Part shown: positions 1 through 11,940 of the stretch, in pieces
Layout of the letters: every line of letters starts with the position of its first letter
How positions within the stretch are numbered: the stretch's first letter is position 1
Source: Cheiracanthium punctorium
Taxonomy: Eukaryota > Arthropoda > Arachnida > Araneae > Cheiracanthiidae
NCBI GenBank assembly: GCA_038373885.1
Contig: JAWZYV010002471.1
Coordinates: 434,001-498,000 of the forward strand
Direction of reading: 5' to 3'
Length of the DNA: 64,000 bases
Translations under genes and position numbers: made by a program
The notes under the pieces: model-generated
Told to the model about the DNA's origin: nothing
Seen by the model: the letters and a program-made list of their open reading frames with translations, nothing else
The model's database searches: none

Positions 1-1514
1 CTCCCAATTTAAAGAAAATTTAAATACAAAATCAAAAAATAAAAAACGTGTCGAAAGCACCGACAATAGAACATTTGCATTCCAGCCGTATTGCTACAAA
101 TAGTATTATAATGTTACACTTTTACAATGCTGTATCAAAAGATGCATACTTAGCATATTAGCATAATCTAGGACAGTTATTTTATACGTGCTCCTGTTAA
201 AAATATAGTCACGTTCAATATAGTGCTTTTGTTAAAATATTTAAACGCCACGTCTATCATTTTTGTTGAAAAGTTTATTTTCATAACCTTCAATACCATG
301 TACTGATTTAATTTATTTTAAATTAAGTTTATATATATTACAAACAATCTTTGACACCAGATGCTTGACTATTTTGTATAGTTGAATTATATTACGCATT
401 CCTTTAAAAAAAAGAAAAGAACCTTTTTTCTTCTAGAAGAATAAACGGGAAACGGTGTTCCTAATTCACTATTCTGAATATGTGGTAACAGCTTATATTA
501 ATTTCACGAAATCGATACACATTTGAAGTTGCTGAAAAATTAAAATGATTGAAAAGAAATAAATATATAAAAGAAGGCATTCCGACTTCGGTAGAAAAAG
601 TGAAAATTCAAAACGTGGTCATTTTAAAAAAGTCAACTTGAACGCAAATTTGAAGTCATCAAATTTACACATAATTCTACTCTTTAAATCATTGAAAGTA
701 TTACAATAAGAAAATTCTGTTTAAATATATTTTAAAAAGTTTGCTTTAAATTGTCCTTTTGATCCTAAAAATAACAGCAAAATTATTTTTTTCCTAGCTA
801 AACTTATAAATAAAAGGTATTGATTTAACGGAAGACGTCGTTTATTTAATGTACTTAATTGAATGTAGATTCAGTTTTAAATCGCTTACACACAGTTAAA
901 AGGTACCTTAAAACTTAAAATACTTTCTTCAATACAAGATGAAAACAAAAATTTAATTATTTATTTATAAATAACTATATTAATGTACAAAAGTACGTTA
1001 GGCTGTTACAAAATTACTTGTGATAACTACTGTAGAACATAAGAAATATTTTACGTTGTTCTGATCATAAAATTAATCCATGAAGCGTATCATTTTTCCT
1101 TGTTATTACATCGTCTTTTCAATGTAAATTTGTTGCCCTTGGTAATGTAAACATGTTTTTAATAATAAAAATATCTTTGAAAGTTTAGATTTTACCATAG
1201 AGAAAATAAACTGGCTGTTTATGTTCCTTTTTTGACAAAAAAGGGATATAGAATAAATGGATTTTTTTTCTTATGAAATCATCTAGAATTGTTTATGAAT
1301 TAATTTATGGTTGTTGTTAATGTGTAATATCCAAGTTTTGAGAGCTTCGACTTATAGCAATCACAAAACTGTTATTGTTTACGAAATATCAGTCTAGCAA
1401 CAATAATACAAAATTCTAAATATGAAAAAAACTGTAGACAAAGCACCTTTATGAAAAACAATTATAATTAATATTTTGTTCTTAATATATATATTTATAT
1501 ATATATGCATATAA
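1..1514. other. AT-rich sequence, no gene seen
   Basis: No reading frame, RNA gene or recognisable repeat boundary is visible. The sequence is low-complexity A/T with short TA runs near its right end (about 1490-1510). It is probably decayed intergenic or intronic DNA. Confidence 0.6.
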
Positions 1515-2425
1515 CAGAATGTCTCCAAAAGGTGGCAACACAATTCAATGTTTTGTCAAACAGTGATAAGTGGGCAGTGTCAACTGAAAAAAATATTCAA
1601 AATAAGATAGGAAAAAGTTTGAATGTGTTAGATTGTGTGAAGATTGTGTGTTTGAATGTGTGAAGATTTTAAGTGAAAATAGATAAATTTTTGAGTAAAA
1701 ATGAGAATAAATAAGATGTTTTTTTAAAAGCATGTATCACTACTTGCTCTTTGGTTTTTCTCGCGATTCCCCTGCAAACGTTCTGCGCCCCCTTGGGGGC
1801 CGCGTCCCACAGGTTGAGAAACGCTGCGTGAATGATCGAAAAGTTACACATTTTAAATTTGTATACGACCACTGCATAAAAAAAAGAAAATACAGTTTGT
1901 AAAATGTGCCCAATCCACTAATCAAACGACGGAAAGAATTTGAGAATTATGTCTTAAAAAGTTTCGAAAATATGAAGTTAATATATATTCTGACTCAAAC
2001 CACTTTTCAATAGCTCTCGAAGGGAAAAAAATTCAGGTCGGATGGCCGCGTTTTAGGGATTGTAAAAAAATTATTATGAAAGAAAACAATATTTTGCACT
2101 CTTGCGATAAACATTTATCTGCGAAATCAAGTATGGTCCATGAACATATCTGTTTAAAGATATCTTTGTAAGTTTTACAATAAAAGGATGAAAATTTTTA
2201 CACCACCTGAATGTTATATAGGGAACATTTTACTAACTAAGAATTATTTTGTACTGGAATCGTATACAATTTAAAAATTGTAACATTTTGAAAATTAATG
2301 AGAGAAATTTGTTCTTAGTGTAATCTTCTTTCCTACTTTATTTTAACACTTTTTCAATTGGCATTGGAATTTTTTCTAACAGAAAAAAATAATAAAGCGT
2401 GTTACCACTTTTTTCGGACACCCTG
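1515..2425. mobile_element. Decayed mariner/Tc1-like element with 27 bp TIRs
   Basis: The left end (1515-1541, CAGAATGTCTCCAAAAGG...) and the reverse complement of the right end (2399-2425, CAGGGTGTCCGAAAAAAG...) agree at 20 of 27 positions. The right end abuts a TA dinucleotide, the usual mariner target. The left flank is ATAA, so the TA duplication is not clean. The CAGGGTGTCC start is typical of mariner-like termini (family knowledge). No transposase is readable inside, so this is a non-autonomous or eroded copy. A hAT-like end lies within it (about 1740-1826). Confidence 0.55.
1740..1826 (-). mobile_element. hAT-like terminal fragment
   Basis: Read on the minus strand from 1826, the sequence begins CAGCGTTTCTCAACCTGTGG and continues into a GC-rich ...GGCCCCCAAGGGGGCGC segment. 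This closely resembles the widespread hAT end CAGTGTTTCTCAACCTGTGG (from memory). The fragment stands out by base composition from its AT-rich host. The other end and an 8 bp duplication were not found, so it is probably truncated. Confidence 0.5.
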
Positions 2426-2426
2426 T

Positions 2427-3500
2427 ACATACCGGAGGGGATTCAAAATAGATGTTAAGGCGATTACTTTTTAAACCGTAAGTGATCGAATCATACTTCC
2501 AATTAGAAAAGTTCGCCAAATTAAGAGTAGCTTTCGGATATAGCATTTTTTTTACTGGAGGTCGTATATATGTACATATAAATACGAAATTTAAATTTTA
2601 TACGGTCCCTCCTTTCCTACCCTTCATATTTAGAAGAATGTTGCTCTTTGCCTAAGAAAATTAATAAAATAAATTACGTATCTCTAAGTGAAGTAGTTAG
2701 CGAGAAAATTAATTTTTAGAATGATGACTTACGCCACTTTACCTACTGTGTTGGCGTCAGTTTTCAGACGAAAAAATCTTTACTTTAGGGGATCCACTAT
2801 GAGTTGATAAAAGATAAATAAAGATCCCACTGTTAGGAAAAGCAATTGAATGCGTTCAAATGTGTGAAATCAACAGGTACAGTTTTTACCTAAAATGATC
2901 GGTACTGCTTTATGAAATGAGCGATAATTTAGTATTTTAGGGGCGTCATCAACTAATTACATCACTCTCCTAGAGAAGGAATTTGAGAGTGTAAAAGAGA
3001 ATGACAGAATAATGGCGTAAGTTACTATGGTGTGGTAACTTTCACTAGAAACTGCCAAACATGCTTTACAGGAAAATTCTAGCTAAATGAGGATTTGAGA
3101 AGTCAACTCTGTCTATCGGGTGACTTTTAACATAAACTAACATCAGTTGAAAAGTAATTACATTTTTCTTACTTTGGAGGCATCCCCTTATTGCTTGGCG
3201 ACAGATGCCAAAATTTTCAAATGGATATGTCTCTGAAACAATTCCACGTAGAGACCCGGGATTTATTTTATTAATTTGCTTAGGCAAAAAGCAGCATTCT
3301 TCTAAATATAAAGGGTAGTAAAGGAGGGACCGTTTAAAATTTAAATTTCGTATTTTAATATGTATACAACCCTCAGTAAAAAAATGCTATATTTGAAACT
3401 ACTCTTAATTTGAAGAACTTTTCTAATTGGAAGTATGTTCCAATCATTTACGGTTTAAAAAATAATCACCTGAAAATCTGCTTTTAATTTCCCGGTATAT
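2427..3500. mobile_element. Non-autonomous DNA element with ~240 bp inverted arms
   Basis: The left arm (about 2427-2670) is matched in inverted orientation by about 3262-3500. Shared landmarks are CATACCGG/CCGGTATA at the tips, CATACTTCCAATTAGAAAAG, the motif before GGTCCCTCCTTTCCTACCCTT, and a shared TTAGGCAAA segment. Further inside, a GGCGTAAG motif recurs in both arms, so the whole unit is a long interrupted palindrome. It sits directly against the right end of the mariner-like element. No coding potential is seen. The superfamily is unknown; a TA target is possible. Confidence 0.6.
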
Positions 3501-4345
3501 ATAGAAAATTTATCAATCTACTCAAAATTTTTGAAGCATAATTGTTATTAGTAGTTAAATATGAAACAATTATTTAATTTTGCATGTATTTTCCATGTTA
3601 GCTTAAATCAAATTTAATCAAATCCAAAAAAAAAAAAAAAAAACATTTTGTTCTGTTTTTCCTCATACAAATTGAAGACAATTCCACCTCATGCAACTAT
3701 GCCTTCAGTTTTCCATTTTGCCTGTCTACATTTAAAAGAGACAATGCATTTACTTTACGGCTGAAATTTTAGAGAGCCGAAAAAAAGAAATAATGGATGC
3801 AACCTGATTCTAAATCCTATTTTCTGATCTTTGTTCCGCAAACGACTTTGGAAATATTCCCCGTTGGAATCCTCGATTCTATAAACGTAAAAACAAAAGA
3901 ATATTTTCTTGAATAAAACGAGTGAACGTCTCCGGATGATCATCTGGAGGTTGTTAAAGGTAAATAAAGTTTGTCCGAAGTTCAACTCAAGAACATAATA
4001 TTGTAAAAATGCATGCACCCACATCGTCTATGGCTTAAAAAATAGGGAGGGATGAATGATCATGTCAAATGCGTGGGCTGTGAAACACTTTCCAAACAAT
4101 CAGTTTTTAGGTGGTAAATTTGCAGATATTTCCCCGTCAAACTTTTGGAATAAGCTCAAAAATCTGCATTACTTATTAATTCCATTTTTGAAGCCTTATG
4201 GGAGAATTTTAAATTCTATTTCCATCCTTTAAACTTTGAGTAATTTGTTTTAAAGATTTATATACTTGAAGCATGTTTGTACTTCGTGATTGAAAGGATT
4301 TAATGTGTCCAAATTTCCATTCTAAAAGAATTACGCAACTGGAAT
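3501..4345. other. AT-rich sequence with a poly-A run, no gene seen
   Basis: A long A run lies near 3627-3643. The rest is ordinary AT-rich sequence. An 89-codon minus-strand frame (3755-4024) has a composition typical of chance frames and no recognisable motif. Confidence 0.5.
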
Positions 4346-4352
4346 TCTTTGG

Positions 4353-4835
4353 GTGGATTTACTTAATCTTGGGGTGCTGAATTCACTGGTAAAATCAATT
4401 TATGCCTATCACGTCACATTTCCAATAGGCACATTAAAGTCAGAAGCAATACCGGCAAAATTTGGTAGAATTGAAACTAACAACAAATTCATAAATCAAT
4501 ATTATTTTATATGTATACATTGGTATTCATATGTATACACTTGCCAACATAGATGTCATCTTTTTTCCTGTCCAAAATGCCCTTCCCACTTGGTTTGAAT
4601 GAGGACCAAGCCGCTATCTCGATATTTGTCAGTCTGATATCAAACGATGCATCGCTGAACAATTTTTCTATTTGTGGTCTAATAAATATACTTTCTTTTA
4701 ACTTTGCTTCACTCAGTTTGAGAAACTTTTCATTTAAATGATTGGAGATCTGACCTCATTTATCCAGAGCTTTAATAAAGTTCTTCATAAAACCCAACTT
4801 GACACGAATCGGAGACAAAATAACACTGAGGAACA
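4353..4835 (-). pseudogene. Pseudogene fragment, uncharacterised transposon-like protein (C-terminal part, copy 1)
   Basis: Read on the minus strand from about 4835, the translation gives (with one or two frame breaks) KLGFMKNFIKALDK, then a region ending LSEAKLKESIFIRPQIEKLF, then SDASFDIRLTNIEIAAWSSF. This follows the same order as the neighbouring fragment (4990-5960), where the matching segments are KLGLMKQFVKAL, KAGVFYGPRIRQLLKDEHF and GTMTE. I recognise this pattern from memory as a large family of uncharacterised multi-copy proteins in arthropods and other invertebrates. It is probably transposon-derived, but I cannot assign a superfamily. In-frame stops and frameshifts make it non-functional. 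Coordinates are approximate. Confidence 0.5.
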
Positions 4836-4989
4836 GCAATTTTGTTGTCTTAGAACTGTGACTTGTTTTTGAATCACTTTTGGCCCCTGAATCCAAAAGT
4901 AACTGTAGTTTTTGTCTGTCACGTCAACTTTTTAAGATACAGGGTACCCCCAAAATGTGCATAAAAAGAAAAATAAAGGGAAAAGTTAC

Positions 4990-5965
4990 CAAATATATAG
5001 TTACTACAAGTTAAATTGTATTAATACACATAGAAAAACTTATTTACCAACTGGTAAACATACATATTAAGGCAAAAATTTTCGTTTGTAGCTTTCTCTG
5101 AAATGTTTAATCTGTGGACATTTTTGCTTTATGCTCGAACAATAGTCAGCCATCATATGTACATCTCATCCTGCTCATCACTGACTTCAACAAGATTTTT
5201 CGGGAAGTCGGCGAGATGGCTACGTAAAAAGTGCAACGATGATCATGTTGCAACCAAGCATTTTGAAGCATGAAAGTCTTTGACAATTTTTTTGAATGCC
5301 AACCAAACATTCTGTCATTGTTCCGATGAAATGCTCATCTTTAAGAAGCTGGCGAATCCGTGGACCATAAAACACACCAGCTTTTATCTTTCAAATGACA
5401 GGTTAGGAAATGCCGAAACAGTCTCCTTCAATTGACAAAGCTTTAACAAATTGCTTCATAAGACCCAGTTTATATGCAGAGGTGGAAATATTATGTTCTT
5501 TCTGTTGACAAGTGGCTGATGAAGAGTGTTTGGATCACCAGGTTTCAGGTCATATCTGGTGGACAATTCGACTGCACCCAATGCTTCTCACGAGCTCTAC
5601 TGTCCCACATGCACAAAAAACAGGGATACTTGGTATATCCACGTTGCTGGCCAAGGAGGAAGCAAACCATTTTAGGATCAACACAGATGATCCATTGGTG
5701 CATGTAATATTGCAACAAATCAACGACTCTATGTCTTGATATTCCTCACGCAAACATACTGAATGACCTATTGGGACTGCACCAAATATATTTCCATTGT
5801 GGAGGAGTACACACTCTAGCTTGAGCTATCGATGAGCTGAAATTCCCAACTCTCCCATTAAACCATGTATGTTACGGCAATATACAAACCCATCATCACT
5901 TCGAAAGTATTGCAGAAATGCACTTTCTTGTATCGGAAGTAGGATACTTTAGCTTCTTTTTCAAG
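4990..5965 (-). pseudogene. Pseudogene, uncharacterised transposon-like protein (central and C-terminal part, copy 2)
   Basis: Reading the minus strand from about 5960 downward gives, in family order and across several frame breaks: ESAFLQYFRSDDGFVYCRNI; MREEYQDIESLICCNI; DPKMVCFLLGQQRGYTKYPC followed by a FLCMWDSRAREKHW motif (about 5560-5690); NIIFPPLHIKLGLMKQFVKA (about 5440-5500); GVFYGPRIRQLLKDEHF; and HLADFPKNLVEVSDEQDEM ending near 5150. The FLLGQQ...KYPCFLCMWDSRA and PPLHIKLGLMKQFVKAL blocks are highly characteristic of one widespread uncharacterised invertebrate family (memory). Multiple frameshifts and stops show long decay. The copy lies immediately upstream, in transcriptional sense, of a second copy of its own C-terminal segment, suggesting tandem or nested insertion. 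Confidence 0.6.
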
Positions 5966-6518
5966 CAATTTTTTTTTCGTGCAGTCTTGATGCTAACAGT
6001 TCTCACGCTTTTTTGGCTAGCCCCAAATCATTTAACTCATGCTGCTCAAATCCCTTACGAACGGGATCATCCTCAGTTTCAAAATCTTCGTCATTGGGGC
6101 CACAGCAACAGTGTTTCCGGTGAACGAAGTTCGCTCTTACAGATAGTGAAGAGAGGGTAGGTGAGAAAAAACGACGTGATAAAGAAAAAACTTGACGTGA
6201 TCGAAGAAAACTAACAACAGTTTTGTAATCAGTGTGCCCATTGGATTCTAAAGCAGCTTAAAAATCGAACTCAACAGAAATTATGTTAAAAATTGCTCCC
6301 CAGTGTAATTTTATTGGGCTTAACCAGTGCAGTATTTTTTACATTTTCCTTTACAGTTACATGTGATTTCCTTATAAACCACTTTATTGTATAGTGGCCA
6401 AAGTTTCACAAGTTTCTTTAACGTCTACTGCATGCGCCAAAGGCACAGATGGAAAAGTATTGCCATTATGCAGTAGTACTGCTTTCAATCTGGTTTTTCT
6501 AGAGTCAATGAAGAGTGA

Positions 6519-6950
6519 CTATTCCTGAGGGTTATGTTGTGCACTTAGCTGCACCAGCAGACCATTGACATCTCTACATACACACATTGAATTCTGCATG
6601 TCAAAATATTGAGCGAATGAAGTACCTTTTGATCTCAAACAGGAAATTTTTGTACCTGGAGCTAGAAGGTTTCGTTGCTGCAGTCTCGACCCCAAAAGTT
6701 CAGCTTGCTGTTTTGAAAGTTTTAGATCACGAACCAAATTGTTCAACTCCTTTTGATTAAAAAGCTGAGGCGAAAAATCTTGAGAATGAGGGGAATATTT
6801 TCTACAGGTTCTTGATCAGCGTCTTCAGATTAGCTTGACACTAATTCTGATTCTATGTCTTGCTGATTACAGGCAGGAACAGGCGACCTTTCATTATGCC
6901 ACCGGCAAATGCACTGAAGATACATTTTACAATTTATTTTATGTCTAGTT
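6519..6950 (-). pseudogene. Pseudogene fragment, N-terminal part of the same transposon-like family
   Basis: The minus-strand frame 6746-6519 begins MNNLVRDLKLSKQQAELLGS and continues RLQQRNLLAPGTKI. Just upstream another frame supplies the preceding FNQKEL-like residues. This LVRDL-LSK-AELL-SRL pattern is the N-terminal landmark of the family whose central and C-terminal parts lie at 4353-5965 on the same strand. The frame then continues to FAQYFDMQNSMCVCRDVNGL, a segment paralogous to the YFRSDDGFVYCRNI stretch near 5900. That segment therefore occurs twice, and at least two family copies are represented. Upstream to about 6950 there are readable but frame-shifted pieces. Not functional. 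Confidence 0.5.
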
Positions 6951-7955
6951 TTGATAGAGAATGCCCTGCAATATTCGTGAGAGAGAGACGTTATAGGCTG
7001 AAAAATGATCCTTAGTCTAATTCCACACCATAGGAATAGAGAATTGCATAGCTCAGCATTTTCCTTCCAGTCACTTGGTTAAAATAGTAGTACATGTTAT
7101 GCACAATTATGAGGCACAAAAGTTTAATCTTGATCACCAAGAGGACTATCAAAATATAATTTATAGGCCTTCTTAATCAAATTAGTAATTGTTTTTTTTG
7201 GGGGGTGAATTTCTCACAGACATAACAAAAGTTGTCGGGGTGGTTAAGACAACAACTATGTTTTACTTTTAGTAAGTTTTAAATATATGTATAAGGCAAT
7301 TATAAAATAAAAATACCTCTCAATAGAAACACCCACTTATTAAAAAAAACTCTCAATACATTCTTAGGCTGAGATAAATACGATTGTAATTGCACCATGC
7401 ATGTTTCAACATTCACTAGGTCATAATGTTTATTTCGCACTACTGGATTATCTGTCCATCTAATGAATAACACTTGCTTGTGTAACATCGGACATCAAGT
7501 GACAATTTGTTGATCTTATAGCACTATTGTAAAAAACTTTAGGAAAAATAAATTAAAACTTGAACTTTAAAATAAAAGAACGGGAAGTAGTGAAATTAAG
7601 AAAAAAATAAATAAAAATTCTTAAAAACTCAAAAATCTTACGTGCTAGAGCATTTTGAAAGGTTGATCCCGATTCTACACACGAAAATACATACTAATTG
7701 ATGTATCATATCCCAGAGGCAAAATGGCTGTTGAGTAGTGTAATTTATGTAAGTCTAGCAGTATTTCTAATATATATTTTTTCATTTTAATTATGGATTA
7801 TTAAACTATACCAACAAATAATAAATAGAAAACATACTCGAATTTATATTCCATTTATGTATAGATATGTACGGAAATATAACTATGTATATATATATAT
7901 ATATATGTAGATTAACACACACATTAATACATACATAAGCAGCCGCAATAAAAAT
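6951..7955. other. AT-rich sequence, no gene seen
   Basis: Short A/T homopolymers, a T8G6 tract near 7194-7206 and a TATATA run around 7888-7904 are the only notable content. Confidence 0.5.
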
Positions 7956-8159
7956 GTGTCTTTGTATTGCAGAGATTCTTGTAGTATCTCACTCAATATG
8001 TTAAAAGTATACATACAACAGAGTCTAACATTTGTCAGAATTCAGAATTTTCAGGAATATTTAAAAGAAAAAGTAAATACTTTCTGGTCAAGTATTGTTT
8101 CTGTACAACCACAGAAACTTTCTAACATCGTAACATGGACACATATTTCGTTTTCGTGA

Positions 8160-8272
8160 GAATGGCTTTCAGGGCATTGAAGTTTCGATCAAGAAATACA
8201 AGATTCTGCTGTTAGTCTATTTTCCAAATTCGGAAAAGTGCTGGTGTTGTTGAGAATCGTAACCTAGTGTAA
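8160..8272 (+). other. Possible non-coding exon ending at a consensus 5' splice site
   Basis: The sequence AAAG|GTGAGTAC at 8270-8280 is a full match to the animal 5' splice-site consensus. The preceding ~110 nt are less AT-rich than the surroundings but contain stops in all three frames, so at most this is an untranslated exon. A transposon-derived or chance site cannot be excluded. Confidence 0.2.
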
Positions 8273-8486
8273 AGGTGAGTACAAGATCTTCACGTTGCAG
8301 GATTTCCAAAGAAAGTTTCGCAGAGTTGTTACAGCATATTACGGCAGTATGCTTGGCTATCAAACTAGAATATTTAATAGTTTTACATGTAACTGATAAA
8401 AGTATCTAGCTGACAACTGACTAACTAGACGTAGCATCATTACTGCAGGTCCAATGTCTGGAGAAATTAGTTTTTGTGCCTATATC

Positions 8487-8600
8487 ATGGAGAAAGACAG
8501 CTCCTCGAGTGACGCAGTCAGCCGCAACAACAACAAACCAATCAACCGAAAAACAGCGCGGCACTTATATTTACAGCTAATTTTTCCTTTTTCCAACTAG
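8487..8600 (+). CDS. Short ORF with coding-like composition, unrecognised
   Basis: A 37-codon frame starts MEKDSSSSDAVSRNNNKPIN and ends at TAG. Its Ser/Asn-rich, polar composition and raised GC differ from the chance frames around it. It could be the start of a low-complexity N-terminus or a chance frame in a GC-richer island. No family is recognised and no clear donor site follows within the frame. Confidence 0.15.
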   Translation: MEKDSSSSDAVSRNNNKPINRKTARHLYLQLIFPFSN

Positions 8601-8740
8601 TAACTTCTGGATCTCGGAATCCACTCTAACGATTTTTTTACAATTAATATATGATTTTAATCGGTGCCAAATTCGATGAGTGACGTCGCCGGTTAAGCTA
8701 GGAAAACTCGTTTTTTTTTATTTAATCTAGTTCAAAGAGG

Positions 8741-8875
8741 GGACTATTTAACTCGCGCATATAAATACGGAAATCATCTTCTTTGAGGCGGTAAACAAGA
8801 CAGGGAGTATGAATACAGTTCTGTTGGCGGACGCGAAAGTGAGAGAGTACGGCGGCTAAGAAAATATTTTTTAAG
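8741..8875 (+). promoter_or_regulatory. GC-richer island with TATA-like box
   Basis: CGCATATAAATACGG at about 8756-8770 is a good TATA-box match. It is followed about 45 nt later by a short frame (8809-8859) that begins MNTVLLADAK and ends at TAA. CpG dinucleotides are concentrated here compared with the flanks. The sequence would also fit the end of an unidentified repeat, and no longer downstream transcript is visible. Confidence 0.2.
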
Positions 8876-8899
8876 GATAAGTAGGCTCTTATTTTTTTG

Positions 8900-11400
8900 G
8901 GGGGGAGGGGGTGTCCAATTAATCTTCAATTTTCATCACAGTATTCCAAATTGTTATAAATATGCTGTGGACAAAATTGATGCAAACAATTGACCTAAAA
9001 AATCTAAAGGGAAATGACTCGGCACTCAATCCATGATTTCATACGCACATAATAATAATAATAATAATTCCGTTGTCTTTGCTTTTGAATATGTTATCCC
9101 TCATGTTTTACTTAGTCACTCTTCTAATAATACATCTATTTCTTTTTGATTTTGGCCGTCATCTATCCGAGATGTCGTGTAGATCTGTGACAAGATCCGT
9201 ACAACTTAACTTATAACGTAAACCAGTTTGTGCCTAGATAGTAAGTTCCGCATCTGGCTTGTGTCCAGACGTCTTCGATCCTCGCCGTCGCTCTTTTGCG
9301 AGACGGACTTTGTTTTTACTGCCGTTTTTGTTTTAGTTCATTTAAAAAAATAATAACAGATGATTATATACTTTACTTAATTTTTCTATAATTTATTTTG
9401 CTATAATTAATAATTAAAAATAGTTAAGACTTTGAATTAAAAATAATTAAATTAAGTATTTTTTGGTAAAACTCCTTCCTAACTTTTTCTTTAAGTATTT
9501 AGTGCTATATTCTGATGATCTCTAGTATTTTGTTAGCTATTTCTAATTAAAATGAAGTCTTAATTTTTCTAATATTATGAACTCTATTTGAAAAATTCAA
9601 TATGTAATTAATATTTCAATGATTATTTTTTCTCTTCAGAAAGCTCACATAATTAATTAATGATAATTATATTATTTAGTATTCAAAGGAAAATAAATAG
9701 CAGTTTCACATGCTAACTAGTTTTAATAATAATTCTTTTACTCTTCATGTATAAATAAAATTTATCATAATTATTGAATTTTAATTTTAAGACCAATATT
9801 TTTTTCCAAGTCTTAGGTTTTCTCTTTATTATTTTGTATTCCTTTAAATACGAGATTTAAAATTTTGTTCAATACTTTTCAAATAGAAATTTGATTAATT
9901 AATCTAAATTTATACGTGCGCTATCTTTTGTATTAGACATTTAAAGGCCGGAGATGGCATCTAAAACAAGATGCTGGGCCCACCCGAGCCGAGTTGATAA
10001 GATACTGAAGATGGTAGATAACTGAAGTATAAAGGTCCAAAGTTCTGGTCTACCGGACGGCTAATAATCTAAAAATTTGGAGTTTAGGACGATTTTTTCT
10101 CACGATATAACGTAAATACGCTTCAGAAGCACTAAGAATGTCATCCGCGCAACCCCCCTCCCCTTACATAGGCAATCGAAATACTCCTCGTGTAGGTTTA
10201 CCATAACGCAATACAATACAATCTTTTCAGAAATAGTTATATGCTTTTAGTGTATGTTATAAAAAACTGAAATCAAATTAATAATATAATGTATTTCTTA
10301 TATTTTTTAAAACACACAAAAAGCAGATATCAATGTTCTATTAATTACTTGCTTGGTGAAAGACAGCATGCAGTACGTAAATTTATCGAAAATGTAGCTG
10401 CCTTTTAAATCTACCAAAACAGCTCAATTAACTTAGTATTTTAAAACCTATAACTTATGGGAATCATTGACACCCAGGTTTTTTTTAATCATCCTAAAAT
10501 AAGTGTAATATGTGCTAACGAAAAAAGTACCTTAAATAAATACAGTAGAATTTTTCAAATTCAAAATGGACGGAACTTTACCGATTCTGCATAACACAAA
10601 ATTCCAGATTATAAAAATACTGTAGTATTATAAAAAAAATCGTTATAATCAGGAAAAGTTTTAAAAAAGAGAGTTAACATTTTTTAAATAGAAAAATATA
10701 TTAAAAATAAAATACATTTACTGAGAAATTGCTCATTAGAAAGATGCTATTCTTTTAAGAATTTTTAATAAAATCTAAAACATATGCGTTCGAATACGGA
10801 TTTATTGTTATTTTAAGGTCTAATTTTGTCTTGATAATTCAAATTCCGTAAATTAGCAGTCCAAATTAAAGAAATTGTTCTGTATTTAATAATAACAAAA
10901 GGGGATATTAAAAGAAAAACGGCAAATAGAAAAAAGTTTAAACAGGCATGCGCGAAATCGATAATACCCATTGGAGGAAGCTTATGATTCTAAAAGAGAT
11001 AACAAAGCTAGTGGAAACGGAATTCTGTTTTAGCTTCGATTTTTAGACCGACAGCCTTAAGGAAATTTTATTTAAAACTTCTTTTCTTTCAGGGAAGTGG
11101 GGGGTTCGAGAGTAATTCCATTTTAAATTCATAGTACAAAACTTTTTTTAAAATAATTTTTTGCGTAAATTCTTAAACTAATAGTTCATCTAAATGTTCT
11201 CTAAAAAATTGAATTTATCAACTCATAAAAAAACACACAAACATAGTATGAAATTAATTTTCTAAAAAGCGACATAAAACCGATTATAAACGATAACTTT
11301 TTGAGTAATTTTCTATTTTATTAATGATTATAATCAAAAATTAATTTAATTAACAATTTTGAGCTGTATCATTAACTTAGTTAAAAACTTATAGTGCACC
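8900..11400. other. AT-rich sequence, no gene seen
   Basis: Contains an (ATA)n microsatellite at about 9050-9068 and a CpG-richer patch at about 9160-9320. Otherwise it is low-complexity A/T sequence with no frame or repeat boundary I can support. Confidence 0.5.
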
Positions 11401-11419
11401 ATAATATAGTTAAAAATTT

Positions 11420-11940
11420 AACTTACAGATAGCTTTAAACTGAAAACAAACATTGCATTAATAGATCACATTGCATTAAAACAATAGAACGAGTAACTAG
11501 ATTATCATTAATTATGAACGAGATTATTAAATTAATAATTTTAACGAAACTTAACTTACGGTTATCGTTAAACTGAATGCAAATTAATGAATCACAATGT
11601 ATTAAAACAATAGAACCAATAGTTATATATTGATGTTGTTGTTCTGGAATTACGGCCGATTAGTTACACGTAGGCTCTAAGCCGAGAGCAAGGGTTCCCT
11701 CCGTGGTGGTCTTTCTAAGGGGTCCTAACCCATATTTATGTTAAGTTTCGGAGGAAACCACGGAAAACTCCGAACGATGAGGTCAGCGGACGCAACCTGG
11801 TTTTGAACCTGTCACCTTCCGTCTGCCAGTTCAGAGCGCTATGCGCTCGGCCAGTGATGGGGCCCAATAGTTTTATAATTACAGTAAAAACTTAACTTAC
11901 GTTTAGCATTAAACTGAATGCAAATTAATGAAATAAAATC
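11420..11940. repeat. Three diverged ~75-130 bp tandem units, one split by a SINE
   Basis: Units beginning AACTTAC(a/g) followed by an AAACTGAA core and TGCATTAAAACAATAGAAC-like text occur at about 11,422-11,500, 11,553-11,624 and 11,894-11,940. The last two share CTGAATGCAAATTAATGAA. The SINE at 11,625-11,863 separates the second and third units. Confidence 0.5.
11625..11863 (-). mobile_element. tRNA-derived SINE (family 1) with 9 bp target duplication
   Basis: On the minus strand the element starts with a tRNA-like head. A box-A-like TGGCCGAGCGCATAGCG lies at 11,838-11,853 and a box-B-like GGTTCAAAACC at 11,799-11,809. A conserved body follows (GGTTTCCTCCGAAACTTAAC..., GGACCCCTTAGAAAGACC) and then a CAACAACA-type tail. 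The direct repeat CCAATAGTT flanks it at 11,616-11,624 and 11,864-11,872. Such elements are transcribed by RNA polymerase III and mobilised by a LINE (family knowledge). Related copies lie at about 18,180 and 39,055. Confidence 0.75.
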
